Assembly: GCF_902497875.1 (NCBI RefSeq)
Contig: NZ_CABVHY010000029.1
Location: forward strand, 34,158 to 98,157
Source: Pseudomonas fluorescens
GTDB lineage: Bacteria; Pseudomonadota; Gammaproteobacteria; Pseudomonadales; Pseudomonadaceae
DNA: 64,000 nucleotides
Reading direction: 5' to 3'
Shown here: piece after piece, positions 9,401 to 15,446 of the stretch
Numbering within the stretch: position 1 is the first letter of the stretch
Layout of the letters: each line of letters begins with the position of its first letter
Program-made: the position numbers and the translations under genes
The notes under the pieces: model-generated
What the model saw: only the letters and a program-made list of their open reading frames with translations
Database searches by the model: none
What the model was told of the DNA's origin: nothing

Positions 9401-10173
9401 GAGCTTTGCACCCGGGTCATTCCGGTACCGATGGTGTCCTGCATCTTGCCGAACAACGCATCCACCGCACCCTGTTGCGCTTGCAGGGCCTGCACCACCG
9501 ACTCCGCGGTCAGCTGACCCTCAGCACCCAGGGCGCGCAGCGCACCCACCGAGACGCCCATGCCTTTGGCGATGGCCTGACTGAGCGCGGGCGCTTGCTC
9601 CATGATCGAGTTCAGTTCTTCGCCGCGCAGCGTGCCCGAGGCGAAGGCCTGGCCGAGCTGCACCAGCGCCGCGCTCGACGACGCGGCCGAAGCCCCGCTG
9701 ATCACCATCGTTTTGCTGATGGTCTCGACGATGCTGGCCACCCCCTTACCGCTCAGCTTGAGCGCGTCTTGGTTTTGCGCGATGCGCTGATACAGCTCCG
9801 CGGTGGCACTCAGCGGCTGGCCGGCTTTCTGCGCAATGCTGAACACCGCGTTTTGCGCGGCGGTGAACTCGGCGCTGTTCGAGGTGACCAGTTTCAGCCG
9901 GTTGGCAATTTGCGTGTAGACCTCGGCCTGGTGGATCAAGGCGCCGATCCCGGCACCGCCAATCCCCAGGGACAGGGCGCCCGCGAGCAGACCCCCCGCG
10001 CGTTGCGCGCTGAGCCCCACGCGATCAAACGCGGCATCCACCTGCGCCAACTGCCGGTCAATACGTCCGGAAACCTGCGCCACCGACGAGTCGGCACGCG
10101 CCAGCTCTTGGCGCATCTGCGCGGTAGTGGCTTCGAGGCGGACCAGCAGCCCCTGGACTTCTTGAACAGCCAT
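3466..10173 (-). CDS. Tail tape-measure protein (2,235 residues)
   Basis: This very long protein begins MAVQEVQGLLVRLEATTAQM and has extended coiled-coil regions, a tape-measure N-terminal domain (about residues 60-250, with the conserved NSIMEQAPALSQAIAKGM segment), Ala-rich helices and a Gly-rich transmembrane-like middle. Tape measures set tail length and help DNA enter the cell. Residues of roughly 1,600-1,780 contain two tandem copies of an 80-residue unit beginning YYxxFTxD and containing a VLPxxxxxYKAM motif. Near the C-terminus is a DUF4214-like helix pair (YKDVLGREADAGGKAFW, DNA 3,879-4,047), the same module found in the secreted protein at 34,912-36,669. Two intrinsic terminators lie just upstream of the gene. 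The length is more than twice that of the lambda homologue. Confidence 0.93.
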   Translation of the reverse strand: MAVQEVQGLLVRLEATTAQMRQELARADSSVAQVSGRIDRQLAQVDAAFDRVGLSAQRAGGLLAGALSLGIGGAGIGALIHQAEVYTQIANRLKLVTSNSAEFTAAQNAVFSIAQKAGQPLSATAELYQRIAQNQDALKLSGKGVASIVETISKTMVISGASAASSSAALVQLGQAFASGTLRGEELNSIMEQAPALSQAIAKGMGVSVGALRALGAEGQLTAESVVQALQAQQGAVDALFGKMQDTIGTGMTRVQSSFTKLIGEGDKLGGMSVRISAALTSASRAMDALTADGDAFAETMHNVGSALESVAYVGAAALALGSAKLVVSFLQAAEASIVQAGALALSTKASLEALTAEAALARQSLLTAQTRQLEAKGLVERAALELAAAQGKVASDRVRQASELGNLKLVQTTLTAERELEVQRLKSQITDQGRGLSIARIAELRIAEAGAIKLVQAAEVSLAATTVATSASITAALGAQTAARGVLAETTAATNAARVASDLAAGSASAGAKAALVLSTASRGLLALLSGPVGLIAMTGLVAASFIDFGDSADTATAALIDQNATVDESIAKFKALRSEQQRLMVSDWTKQQIQATEAAAQSLENYTRNGVLALNSLGLSGVNSVESFKTMVGEVRAGTRSLDSVTAWVTKNNQLLPAFKDNLELVAGNYVASSDKAKKFGDQLSQVNTLTVSATSATGKLASAQKDSGQTDAVKASWDKYVEQLTKTRDLLGANTAAETAYTAAKMGATPAQVAQAKLIAEQTDALKKYQAAIKDGDKVQQASLKLQLVALYTAEAATTQAAATQSQAYADTATAAENSARRQITAIEQAANFAVVAATRVALGAVAPQSALSGYGLLTNGGTAPAAVPPVPTATPTQRADAAIAQLNATTEANKNVDKAANAAATALKNQAKALDDLLAKSGISTAAANEMAEAYLSGADNIRAITIQQRIEEELLKTGAGARAKVTAAVNALQDAEDRRDVAKATSELKVEVEQILKQATATLQGKDALDAFNVTKAMTIALSGKNIAEGSKEYELLKLQTEEQLKANKALEQAGQVEGIVDRLNPQTKLLRDFTNEQDALNAAIGRYPANAALYQDALVKLGNEYEVNRSKATLWGRMTEGAIDRIDEAFATAWGNIGDGAESLWDNLKKGFKQTLGEIAHMLTTKPLLASISNWLTGTDNGQGLGAVWGKLLGSAGGSAGGSGGSGSPFGGIASIGKNLVSAWNAVTGIGADIVAGWASGGASGAAQAGVSSVGGQLSTMTGMLKGGFNTLVQTISGTTAAQTLAVVGAEGLTSTVVSGAVAEGATAVGAQFSLGVATTTTATYAAAEASAAATAASLSGQLSAAMSSMAAMWPLAVVLGMYQSGKLYDQGVRPDGGEIMDSGGKTALGKVAMAPGAAMSEMFEVQDKMLGKVVGGKWAAILSGSTLHQAVTKYVGEKLFGGAWETKNTGIALQVDGGVFKAQQYADQKKKGGLFSSGGGRTRYKDLNTEAANALGGAYNGKVLDAMGLVSQLNVAMDAHVLDGLNVAKTKVNMKGKSEEYIQTALNDWMTKLGDAAVAAINTATGAGLEGFTFKGLTTFVSNLYTMNATFAGLGVKMVGFSVAGGRAVESLVALAGGMEALQSNIGSYYEHFTSDTQKADDTLAAVTAQFADLDLVLPGARDGYKAMLKQLDMTSDYGQAVFNAMTTHAKSASAAYDILEQRAKAAAEAQALVAAKQAETNANYYSLFTTDAEKANDKLIAITAQFAAMGVVLPATKEQYKAMVYAAGQAGESGQKLFDFLKGSAGDASDAFAIVAQRAETLKSNALAGATAAMGTLQRSISAQQKSASAAYNATNAALTEMSSTASKRVSELSAVGSDLSAALKALRGDSNAAVKMLRAQAQATLQSALATARSGGSLAGFSGLEEALDTVGSNNSDLYGSLEEFNRDQGRTANVVAELNVLNGRQLSTAEQALEGLEQQIKLAEDSYQLLTAQFESELTFAQAQLDALNGVDTSIMTVAAAVAAMNAAVVAALATLPRTGAGSAAANTPQNNGTWIDSIYKDVLGREADAGGKAFWQAALDSGAIPYDQIAAAIRDAAIGNGQLPGHATGGLISGPGTGTSDSILARLSNGEYVMRAAAVSTFGTGLLDQMNAGQLPAFARGGAIGHSGPQLDVISPSRIFNAPAAGLRNGDGGNSASLEQKVDVLIDVVKQVVGPMKLNSDAADKLFKKWDRVGLLTKAVKEPA
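3879..4047 (-). other. DUF4214-like module inside the tape measure
   Basis: Within the tape measure, near its C-terminus, the segment IYKDVLGREADAGGKAFWQAA followed by an amphipathic helix matches the DUF4214 signature (Y-x4-LGR-x2-D-x2-G-x2-FW). The same signature occurs twice at the N-terminus of the secreted protein encoded at 34,912-36,669. The family match is by eye. Confidence 0.6.
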
Positions 10174-10187
10174 GTGATTCTCCCGGC

Positions 10188-10214
10188 AAAAAAAAACCGG
10201 CCACGGGGCCGGTT
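10188..10214 (-). terminator. Intrinsic terminator just upstream of the tape measure
   Basis: On the minus strand a perfect 8-bp stem (AACCGGCC/GGCCGGTT, loop of 4) is followed by nine T residues (10,196-10,188). It lies 15 bp before the tape-measure start codon, so transcripts of the late operon must read through it, presumably aided by antitermination. Confidence 0.8.
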
Positions 10215-10223
10215 GGGGAACGT

Positions 10224-10246
10224 AAAAAAACCCGCACGCGGCGGGC
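10224..10246 (-). terminator. Intrinsic terminator after the tail chaperone genes
   Basis: The stem CCCGC/GCGGG with a five-base loop is followed on the minus strand by seven T residues (10,230-10,224). It is in tandem with the terminator at 10,188-10,214, between the tail chaperone frames and the tape measure. Confidence 0.7.
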
Positions 10247-10304
10247 TCAGTTCAGCGGAGGGGGGTTCCGCCGGGCCGGTGGCGCGGGCGCCCGGGACGG
10301 CCCC

Positions 10305-10535
10305 TCAGGACTCCTTACGCGAGCGCATCTGATCCTTGATCCGCTGGCGTTTTTCGTCTGCGGTTTCATGCGCCGGCGGCCCCGGCGGGGCCGGCGGCGG
10401 GCCGCTGGGGTTGGTCGCCCGCAGAAATTCCACCCGCGCCTCCCAGGCCATGAGGATCTGCGGCACCGGCGTCTCCCAGGCATCCCGGGGCGACCAATAG
10501 AGGCTGCCGGTGGCGATGCAGAACAGCTCATCCAC
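10305..10535 (-). CDS. Downstream (T-like) part of tail assembly chaperone, reached by -1 frameshift
   Basis: This frame continues, without any stop, from the -1 frame of the preceding gene. A ribosome slipping at the A_AAA_AAG heptamer (10,568-10,562) would read on through VSRPGNGSYV into DELFCIATGSLYW and finish at 10,305, giving a fusion of about 204 residues. GTG at 10,535 is the only plausible independent start and has no good ribosome-binding site. The segment has W-rich and Pro-rich stretches like the T part of lambda G/GT. The pair (short G-like form and longer GT-like form) just upstream of the tape measure is the classical siphophage arrangement. Confidence 0.75.
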   Translation of the reverse strand: MDELFCIATGSLYWSPRDAWETPVPQILMAWEARVEFLRATNPSGPPPAPPGPPAHETADEKRQRIKDQMRSRKES

Positions 10536-10558
10536 ATAGCTACCGTTGCCGGGACGGC

Positions 10559-10918
10559 TTACTTTTTTCCTTTGGCCGCGCCCGTTTCAGCCGCCTTTTC
10601 CAGCTCTTCCTCGGTCTTGGCCGCCGGATTCAGCAGCGCCACGACGAAGGTAATCAGCGGCACGGTCACTTCACCTACGCCCTGCTCGTAGATGGCTTCT
10701 TCGAGCGCCTCGACCTCTTTGGGCTTCAAGGTCAGGTTGGCGCCGGCGATGATCACCTTCGCCGCCGCGGTCAGGCTGAACTTCTGCAGCTCGGCCAAGG
10801 CCGGGTTGATACCGCCAAAAAAGCGCTCGATGCTGCGCACCGCCTTAAGGTTGAAATTCAGGGTGTGGATCTCGCTGCCAACTTCAACATCAACGGTGCC
10901 GTGGTCAGTCTTGGACAT
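10559..10918 (-). CDS. Tail assembly chaperone (G-like)
   Basis: I start at ATG 10,918 because AAGGAAT lies at good distance upstream; earlier in-frame codons lack a ribosome-binding site. The 119-residue protein (MSKTDHGTVDVEVGSEIHTL...) has the fold pattern of phage tail tube-associated chaperones: a beta N-terminus, an FGGINPALAELQKFS helix, and a C-terminal AAETGAAKGKK tail that encodes the slippery site. It lies between the tail tube and tape-measure genes. In lambda-like phages this protein coats the tape measure during tail assembly and the frameshifted version recruits tail tube subunits. Confidence 0.8.
   Translation of the reverse strand: MSKTDHGTVDVEVGSEIHTLNFNLKAVRSIERFFGGINPALAELQKFSLTAAAKVIIAGANLTLKPKEVEALEEAIYEQGVGEVTVPLITFVVALLNPAAKTEEELEKAAETGAAKGKK
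10562..10568 (-). promoter_or_regulatory. -1 ribosomal frameshift slippery heptamer A_AAA_AAG
   Basis: In the zero frame the upstream gene ends GGA AAA AAG TAA. The heptamer A AAA AAG fits the X_XXY_YYZ rule and overlaps the last codons before the stop. The -1 frame then stays open to 10,305, joining the two tail chaperone frames. Confidence 0.8.
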
Positions 10919-10989
10919 GGTTCGGTATTCCTTGAAAAAAAAGAGTGGGATCAGGCGCAACGATGCGCTGCGCCTGTGGGGTGCGTGCC

Positions 10990-11472
10990 TTACGGAGTGA
11001 CTGGCGCCAGCTCTTCGTAAATGGCGGAGTTGATCGCCAGATTGACCGACGCCTTGCGGATCGATTCAGCGGTGCCGATCTGCTTGCGGAAGCTCAACAC
11101 CTGGACCAGGTAGAAGTCCGACGAGCCGTCGCCGTAATCCATCTGGACGGCGAAGTTCGAGTCGCTACGCACCGCCGCTTTCACGGCCGCCTGGCCCGCA
11201 TCGCTCGGGTCTTCACCCAGGGTGACGCTCTGGCTGCCCGCATCGAAGGTGCCTTTGACTTTGCGCTTGCGGCGGTTGGCCAGCGCGGTGAAATCGGCAG
11301 TGCTCGCCTCGTCGCCAATCTCGCCAGCGTCTTCAACTTCGCCGACCTCGATGTAGGTGAGCGCCTTCAAGGCCAGGATGGCAGCGGCAATACCGGCCAC
11401 ATCCTCGCCATAACTGACGTTGTGGGCCGGGCCGATCAGGAGTCTGACGCCGGCGGATGTTTTGATAGTCAT
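10990..11472 (-). CDS. Major tail tube protein
   Basis: The 160-residue protein (MTIKTSAGVRLLIGPAHNVS) contains beta-strand-rich sequence with ADFTALANRRKRKVKGTFDAG and a C-terminal SFRKQIGTAESIRKASVNLAIN, typical of the TTP/gpV-like tail tube fold. It lies between the tail-completion gene and the tail chaperones, exactly where siphophages place the tube gene. It is preceded by its own spacer with a leftward terminator at 11,509-11,530, so it may be expressed partly from its own promoter or by antitermination. It polymerises into the inner tail tube. Confidence 0.8.
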   Translation of the reverse strand: MTIKTSAGVRLLIGPAHNVSYGEDVAGIAAAILALKALTYIEVGEVEDAGEIGDEASTADFTALANRRKRKVKGTFDAGSQSVTLGEDPSDAGQAAVKAAVRSDSNFAVQMDYGDGSSDFYLVQVLSFRKQIGTAESIRKASVNLAINSAIYEELAPVTP

Positions 11473-11508
11473 GGTTGCCCTCCAGGGCGCGGGTGGTTTT
11501 CAAGCAAT

Positions 11509-11530
11509 AAAAAACCCGCTCAATGGCGGG
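11509..11530 (-). terminator. Intrinsic terminator between tail-completion and tail-tube genes
   Basis: The CCCGC/GCGGG stem with a 6-base loop is followed on the minus strand by TTTTTTATT. It sits in the 79-bp gap before the tail-tube gene, inside the late operon. Confidence 0.7.
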
Positions 11531-11551
11531 TGCGGGTGGTGCGCGGCGGAA

Positions 11552-11938
11552 TCAGTGTTGGGTGATGATTCGAAGCGTGACGCTACCCATGTAGGTGACA
11601 CCGTCCGGCTCGCGATTGGTGCCGGTGTGCAGAACACGGACTGAAACAGCTGTACCGGTGCTCAGCGGGAGCGGAATCTCGTCCAGGGCGGCAGCGATCT
11701 CGCTGTTGATGCGCTTCACTTCGGCCTGGCCTTTGTAATTGGACCAGACGCTCAGATAGAACAGGCGGTTTTCGCGCTTCTTGCCGGACACCGGTGATGC
11801 GTTGTCCGAAACCTCGTAATCCAGCGTGACGTAGGGATAGGGCGTACCCGCGGGCACGGCATCAAACACCGGAACCGTCAGGCTCGCTGACAGCTTGTCG
11901 AACAGCGCCTTTTGTAGCGCCAAGCCTGGGTCACTCAT
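11552..11938 (-). CDS. Tail completion/terminator protein (DUF3168)
   Basis: This 128-residue protein matches the DUF3168 pattern: LQKALFDKL near the N-terminus, then VFDAVPAGTPYPYVTLDYE, and a W-containing beta strand LFYLSVWSNYKG. DUF3168 proteins (HK97 gp10/lambda U-like) cap the tail tube and mediate its joining to the head. Its start overlaps the stop of the preceding gene (ATGA). Its neighbours are a gp10-like gene upstream and the tail tube gene downstream. Confidence 0.85.
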   Translation of the reverse strand: MSDPGLALQKALFDKLSASLTVPVFDAVPAGTPYPYVTLDYEVSDNASPVSGKKRENRLFYLSVWSNYKGQAEVKRINSEIAAALDEIPLPLSTGTAVSVRVLHTGTNREPDGVTYMGSVTLRIITQH

Positions 11939-12360
11939 TTGGCCTCCGCAGCCTTGCTCAGTGTTGAAGCGATCGCCCGGGTGATCAGGTCGACGATCTG
12001 GTCACGGTTCATGTCATACGACGGACGAAGCCACGGATGTGCCGGACGGGCCGGTATGGCTGTATCGCCCATGGTGTAACCCTTGGTCCCGTACTCGCTG
12101 AACCTGGTATAGAAGTAGCGGCGGTTATCCTTTTTCCCTCTGATCCCGATCTCTGCATCAAGACCGCTCTTCGATACAAAAGCCGTCAGGGCTTCCGCCG
12201 AGTCTCCGGTGTCGCGAGGGATTAAGTACGTCTGGGTCTCAAGCACCAGATTGGCGGCCTGAACCATTGCGGGCCGTAGGTCGCTTTCGACCTGATTGCC
12301 GATTCGCCGCAGCAAGCCGCGCAACTTGAAATCCCCCTGGATCGAGGAACGCCTTGTCAT
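11935..12360 (-). CDS. HK97 gp10-like head-tail joining protein
   Basis: I choose ATG 12,360 (MTRRSSIQGDFKLRGLLRRI) because the longer frame would run into the upstream gene. The 141-residue protein contains IPRDTGDSAEALTAF and RFSEYGTKGYTMGDTAIPARPAHPWLRPSYD, the HK97 gp10 family signature (a neck/tail-completion component, with the typical PARPFLRPA-like segment). It lies in conserved order between head-closure and DUF3168 genes. Confidence 0.85.
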   Translation of the reverse strand: MTRRSSIQGDFKLRGLLRRIGNQVESDLRPAMVQAANLVLETQTYLIPRDTGDSAEALTAFVSKSGLDAEIGIRGKKDNRRYFYTRFSEYGTKGYTMGDTAIPARPAHPWLRPSYDMNRDQIVDLITRAIASTLSKAAEAK

Positions 12361-12368
12361 AAAGCCCC

Positions 12369-12689
12369 CTATGGATTGACCACGTTTGAGCACAACAACC
12401 GGAGCATGGAGCGCTCGTTATCTGGGAGCGCCGCCTCAATCAGGTAGGTCGTGCCGGAGTTGACCAAGCGCAAGCCGGCGATCAAATCGCCCGCGGGCCT
12501 TACTTGAATTTCGGCGGTGACCAAGGCTTTGAGCTGCTGAGCAACTGGCGCGGTGCGGCCGGTTGGCGTGGCGATATCGGCCCAGATCTTTCGAAGCTCG
12601 ACCCAGGTATCGGTCCCCCCGCCATATCCATCAGGCGTGAACTGGAATGCCTGAACCGCACACTGGTGTCGAAGTTTTCCAGCTCTCAT
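12369..12689 (-). CDS. Head closure / head-tail adaptor protein
   Basis: It starts at ATG 12,689, overlapping the stop of the connector gene (ATGA). The 106 residues begin MRAGKLRHQCAVQAFQFTPDGYGGGTDTW, the standard opening of SPP1 gp16/HK97-type head-closure proteins (GxLrxrvtiq...d.yGg..dtW), followed by WADIATPTGR. These small barrel proteins form the ring that plugs the filled capsid and accepts the tail. Gene order supports the call. Confidence 0.88.
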   Translation of the reverse strand: MRAGKLRHQCAVQAFQFTPDGYGGGTDTWVELRKIWADIATPTGRTAPVAQQLKALVTAEIQVRPAGDLIAGLRLVNSGTTYLIEAALPDNERSMLRLLCSNVVNP

Positions 12690-13030
12690 CAAACCCCCAA
12701 TTGCACCCGGTACGGGCTCAGCAGTGCGCGAGAGCCCAGTGTCAGATCAGTCGCACTGACACCAACCACCACGTCTTCACGGTTGGCATACAGGCTGCCC
12801 AGAATCAGCAGACAGGCCGCGACAATCGATTTTTCGATGACCATCGGTTCATCGCCTGCCGAGCCATCCAGTACAGCGGCGGCCAAGCCGTCAGCATCGG
12901 TGTAGAACTGCCGCTGAATGAACTGGGACGCCGAGTTCTCAGCAGCATCCAGCAACAGCTGGACATACTCACGATCAACCTCTTCTGCCCGGCAATGCCG
13001 CATGGCCACTTCGATATCGATTACCGACAT
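12689..13030 (-). CDS. Head-tail connector (gp6-like)
   Basis: A 113-residue helical protein with the gp6/Phage_connect_1 pattern: VDREYVQLLLDAAENSASQFIQRQFY, then a hydrophobic helix AACLLILGSLYANRED, and a C-terminal SRALLSPYR. Connector proteins of this family dock beneath the portal. It lies one base downstream of a small unknown gene and overlaps the head-closure gene. Confidence 0.85.
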   Translation of the reverse strand: MSVIDIEVAMRHCRAEEVDREYVQLLLDAAENSASQFIQRQFYTDADGLAAAVLDGSAGDEPMVIEKSIVAACLLILGSLYANREDVVVGVSATDLTLGSRALLSPYRVQLGV

Positions 13031-13031
13031 G

Positions 13032-13301
13032 TCACGCGCCTTTTTGCTTGGCTAAGTCAGCCGATTTTTTGGCTTTGTCGATCTTTCCCGGTGCGATGTC
13101 GAGCGATCCGCTGGTCAGCACGTCACCGGCAGGGCCAGTCTCGTTTTCCAGAGTCACAACCGGCTCATCATCGGAGCTATCAGCTTCGGCGTAGCCCCTT
13201 GCGATCAGTTCACGACCGTGTTGCTCGATGGTTTCGAATGACCGACCTTCAGGCAACACCTGACCGCCCAGATACAGCGGCTTCAAGGTTTTCAGTTTCA
13301 T
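13032..13301 (-). CDS. Small phage protein of head module, unknown
   Basis: An 89-residue protein (MKLKTLKPLYLGGQVLPEGR...) located between capsid and connector genes. The first 45 residues form a compact domain with an EGRSFETIEQHGRELIARGYAE pattern found in short proteins at this locus in many HK97-like phages; the remainder is acidic then Lys-rich and probably disordered. Function unknown; possibly a capsid accessory factor. Confidence 0.65.
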   Translation of the reverse strand: MKLKTLKPLYLGGQVLPEGRSFETIEQHGRELIARGYAEADSSDDEPVVTLENETGPAGDVLTSGSLDIAPGKIDKAKKSADLAKQKGA

Positions 13302-13344
13302 GAATGCCTCCAGTGGGCTGCCATGACGGCAGCCCGATCAAGGG

Positions 13345-14556
13345 TTAAGGCGTTACCGGTGCGCTGAACGAACCGTAGATAAAGGCTTCCGGACGTTTCA
13401 CCGCCAGGGCTGCACGCTCCTCGCAACGGATCGAGATGAGGTTCTTCTCGAAGTCATCCGCGTTTTCGGTGGAGATCACCACATTGGCGTCCTCACGGTC
13501 GAACAACTGGGCGCCAGTCTGGAATGCACCAGTCAGGAACTTGCCTAAGAAGCCGACAGCTTCAGTCGCAACGACCGGCAAGCCCCACAGCATCGGGCCA
13601 GCCAGGCCCAAAGGGTTGGCCAGGATGTAACGGCCCAAGGTGTCCTTGGTCAGTTCGATTTTCGCCCAGTCGATGAAGTGCAGGACGTGGCCGCTGGCCG
13701 GCAGGCGGGCCAGCTGCGCCTGGAGCATGGCCAGGCGGAGATCATCGATACCGGACTGGTTTTCAACTTCAAACGCCGGATCGAACACCGAGGCCTGCGG
13801 GACGATGCCGTGCAAGTGCACGCCGGTACCATCACCGAACAGAATTTCTTGCTCCTCGGCATATTTCAGGCCGTAGCGCATTTCCACATCGATGGTCGAT
13901 TGCAGCTGGGCGAAGTCGTCGAGGATCTGCTTGGACGCCTTGAACATGTGAGCAATGGTCGACACCGCTGTCAGCTTCGAGTCGAAGGTGATGCTGGAAT
14001 ACGGCTTCTGGGTACCTTCAGCTACGACGCGCGCGGCATTGGTGAACCCGGTCTGCTGAACCCAGAAGATCGCCGGGGAGCCGGTACGGCCCGGGGCAAT
14101 CAGGTCGCGGATGAACAAACGCTGCTTCGGCGCGACATCGATGCCTGGCAAGCGCTGCGGCTCCACGACGCCTTGAGCGACGTCAGTCGACAGCAGCGCA
14201 GCACTCACCGGGATATTGACGCGCTTGCCGCCTTCAATGCTGGCTGCGAAGGCCTTGAGCGCTTCGCTCTTCACTACGGTGGCGCCCAGGCCGTCACGCG
14301 ATTGCGCAGAAGCTTTCGATGGCAGGCGAGCAAATTCCTGCTCCATTTCGCCCAGCTGCGACTTGAGCTGCTTTTCAGCCTCGGTCAGCGAGTTGAATTT
14401 CAGCGCCAGCTCATCAACGGCGGCCTTGGTTTCGGCGGACAAGGTGCCCGCTTTTTTGGCTTCGCCCAGGGCGGCCTCAGCCTTCTGGCTGAACTCGCTG
14501 GTGGCTTTGGCCAGTTCGGCAGAAACGCTCTTCAGCAGTTCGGTTGTATCGGTCAT
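13345..14556 (-). CDS. Major capsid protein (HK97 fold)
   Basis: The 403-residue protein has an N-terminal coiled-coil scaffold-like delta domain (about residues 1-90) followed by an HK97-type body: GIDVAPKQRLFIRDLIAPGRT, then FTNAARVVAEGTQKPYSS, IAHMFKASKQILDDF and EEQEILFGDGTG. These match the phage_capsid family that forms T=7-type icosahedral shells. The delta domain is expected to be cleaved by the ClpP-like protease encoded 3 bp upstream, with maturation probably near residue 100. A hairpin without a T-run lies in the gap downstream (13,316-13,340). Confidence 0.95.
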   Translation of the reverse strand: MTDTTELLKSVSAELAKATSEFSQKAEAALGEAKKAGTLSAETKAAVDELALKFNSLTEAEKQLKSQLGEMEQEFARLPSKASAQSRDGLGATVVKSEALKAFAASIEGGKRVNIPVSAALLSTDVAQGVVEPQRLPGIDVAPKQRLFIRDLIAPGRTGSPAIFWVQQTGFTNAARVVAEGTQKPYSSITFDSKLTAVSTIAHMFKASKQILDDFAQLQSTIDVEMRYGLKYAEEQEILFGDGTGVHLHGIVPQASVFDPAFEVENQSGIDDLRLAMLQAQLARLPASGHVLHFIDWAKIELTKDTLGRYILANPLGLAGPMLWGLPVVATEAVGFLGKFLTGAFQTGAQLFDREDANVVISTENADDFEKNLISIRCEERAALAVKRPEAFIYGSFSAPVTP

Positions 14557-14559
14557 GGG

Positions 14560-15444
14560 TCAAACTCCAGGTACAGTTGAGGCTGCCGCCTTGAACGAGG
14601 CAAGGGCCTTTTCGAGATCAGCAATGGCGTCGGCCGGAAGGGCCTTTGGTTCGGTAGCGCTCGGCGTACCAGAGCCGGCAGCGCTGGGCGTGCCGGTTTT
14701 GAGTTCTTGGATCATTGCCCGGCGCTCAGCGCGAGGCATGCCCTGCTTGGCCAGGATCACGTCCAGGCGGCGGGCCGCAATTTGCTGTGGCGTTGATGCC
14801 TTGGCACCTTCCTTGGCTTCGGCGCTATCCAGCAGACCATCGGCGAAACCCTGCTCGACGGCATCGGTGCCTCCGATCCAGCTTTCAGCATCCATCAGCT
14901 TTTGCATGGCTTCGACATTGTCGCCAGTGCGCGCGGCGTAGATGTCAGCCATTGCCTTGTCGAACGGCTCAAGGCTGTCGGCCATCTCACGAAGACCTAG
15001 CCGATTTGCCGCGATGCCGACCCAGCAGTTGTGGATCATCAGGAACGCGCCGAGTCCCATTCGGATCTCATCGCCAGCCATGGCAATGACGGACGCGGCC
15101 GAGGCGGCAATACCCAGAATCTTGACGGTCACCTTGCCCTTGTATTCGCGCAGGATGTTGTAGATCGCCAGGCCTTCAAACATGTCGCCGCCTGGCGAGT
15201 TGATGTTGACGGTGACATCTGCGCCGTTGAGGGATCGCAAAATCCCACTGACCCGCTTGGCGGTCACCCCATCTCCAGTCCAGTAGTCGTAGCCGACGGC
15301 ATCGAACATCGAGATGGTGTTCTCTTCTTCGGTCGCGGCGCGAATGTCCGGGTTCCAGCGCTCGAGCGCCATCGGCAACAGGTCCGATGAAGCGTTCGCG
15401 CACGGGCGGCCCGCCGGAGCCGCCGGCAGTGTTCTGATCGTCAT
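14560..15444 (-). CDS. Head maturation protease (ClpP-like, S14)
   Basis: The 294-residue protein carries the ClpP-like fold: NINSPGGDMFEGLAIYNIL, the catalytic Ser in GIAASAASVIAM and the catalytic His in FLMIHNCW, with a later Asp as the likely third member. The C-terminal 80 residues are Ala/Pro-rich and probably disordered. It lies between portal and capsid genes, the usual location of proteases that trim the capsid delta domain during prohead maturation. Confidence 0.93.
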   Translation of the reverse strand: MTIRTLPAAPAGRPCANASSDLLPMALERWNPDIRAATEEENTISMFDAVGYDYWTGDGVTAKRVSGILRSLNGADVTVNINSPGGDMFEGLAIYNILREYKGKVTVKILGIAASAASVIAMAGDEIRMGLGAFLMIHNCWVGIAANRLGLREMADSLEPFDKAMADIYAARTGDNVEAMQKLMDAESWIGGTDAVEQGFADGLLDSAEAKEGAKASTPQQIAARRLDVILAKQGMPRAERRAMIQELKTGTPSAAGSGTPSATEPKALPADAIADLEKALASFKAAASTVPGV

Positions 15445-15446
15445 GG

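Noticed and set aside
10952..10976. A GC-rich hairpin (CAGGCGC/GCGCCTG) upstream of the tail chaperone
   Set aside because: The T-run on the minus strand is about 10 bases away from the stem, so it is not a normal intrinsic terminator.
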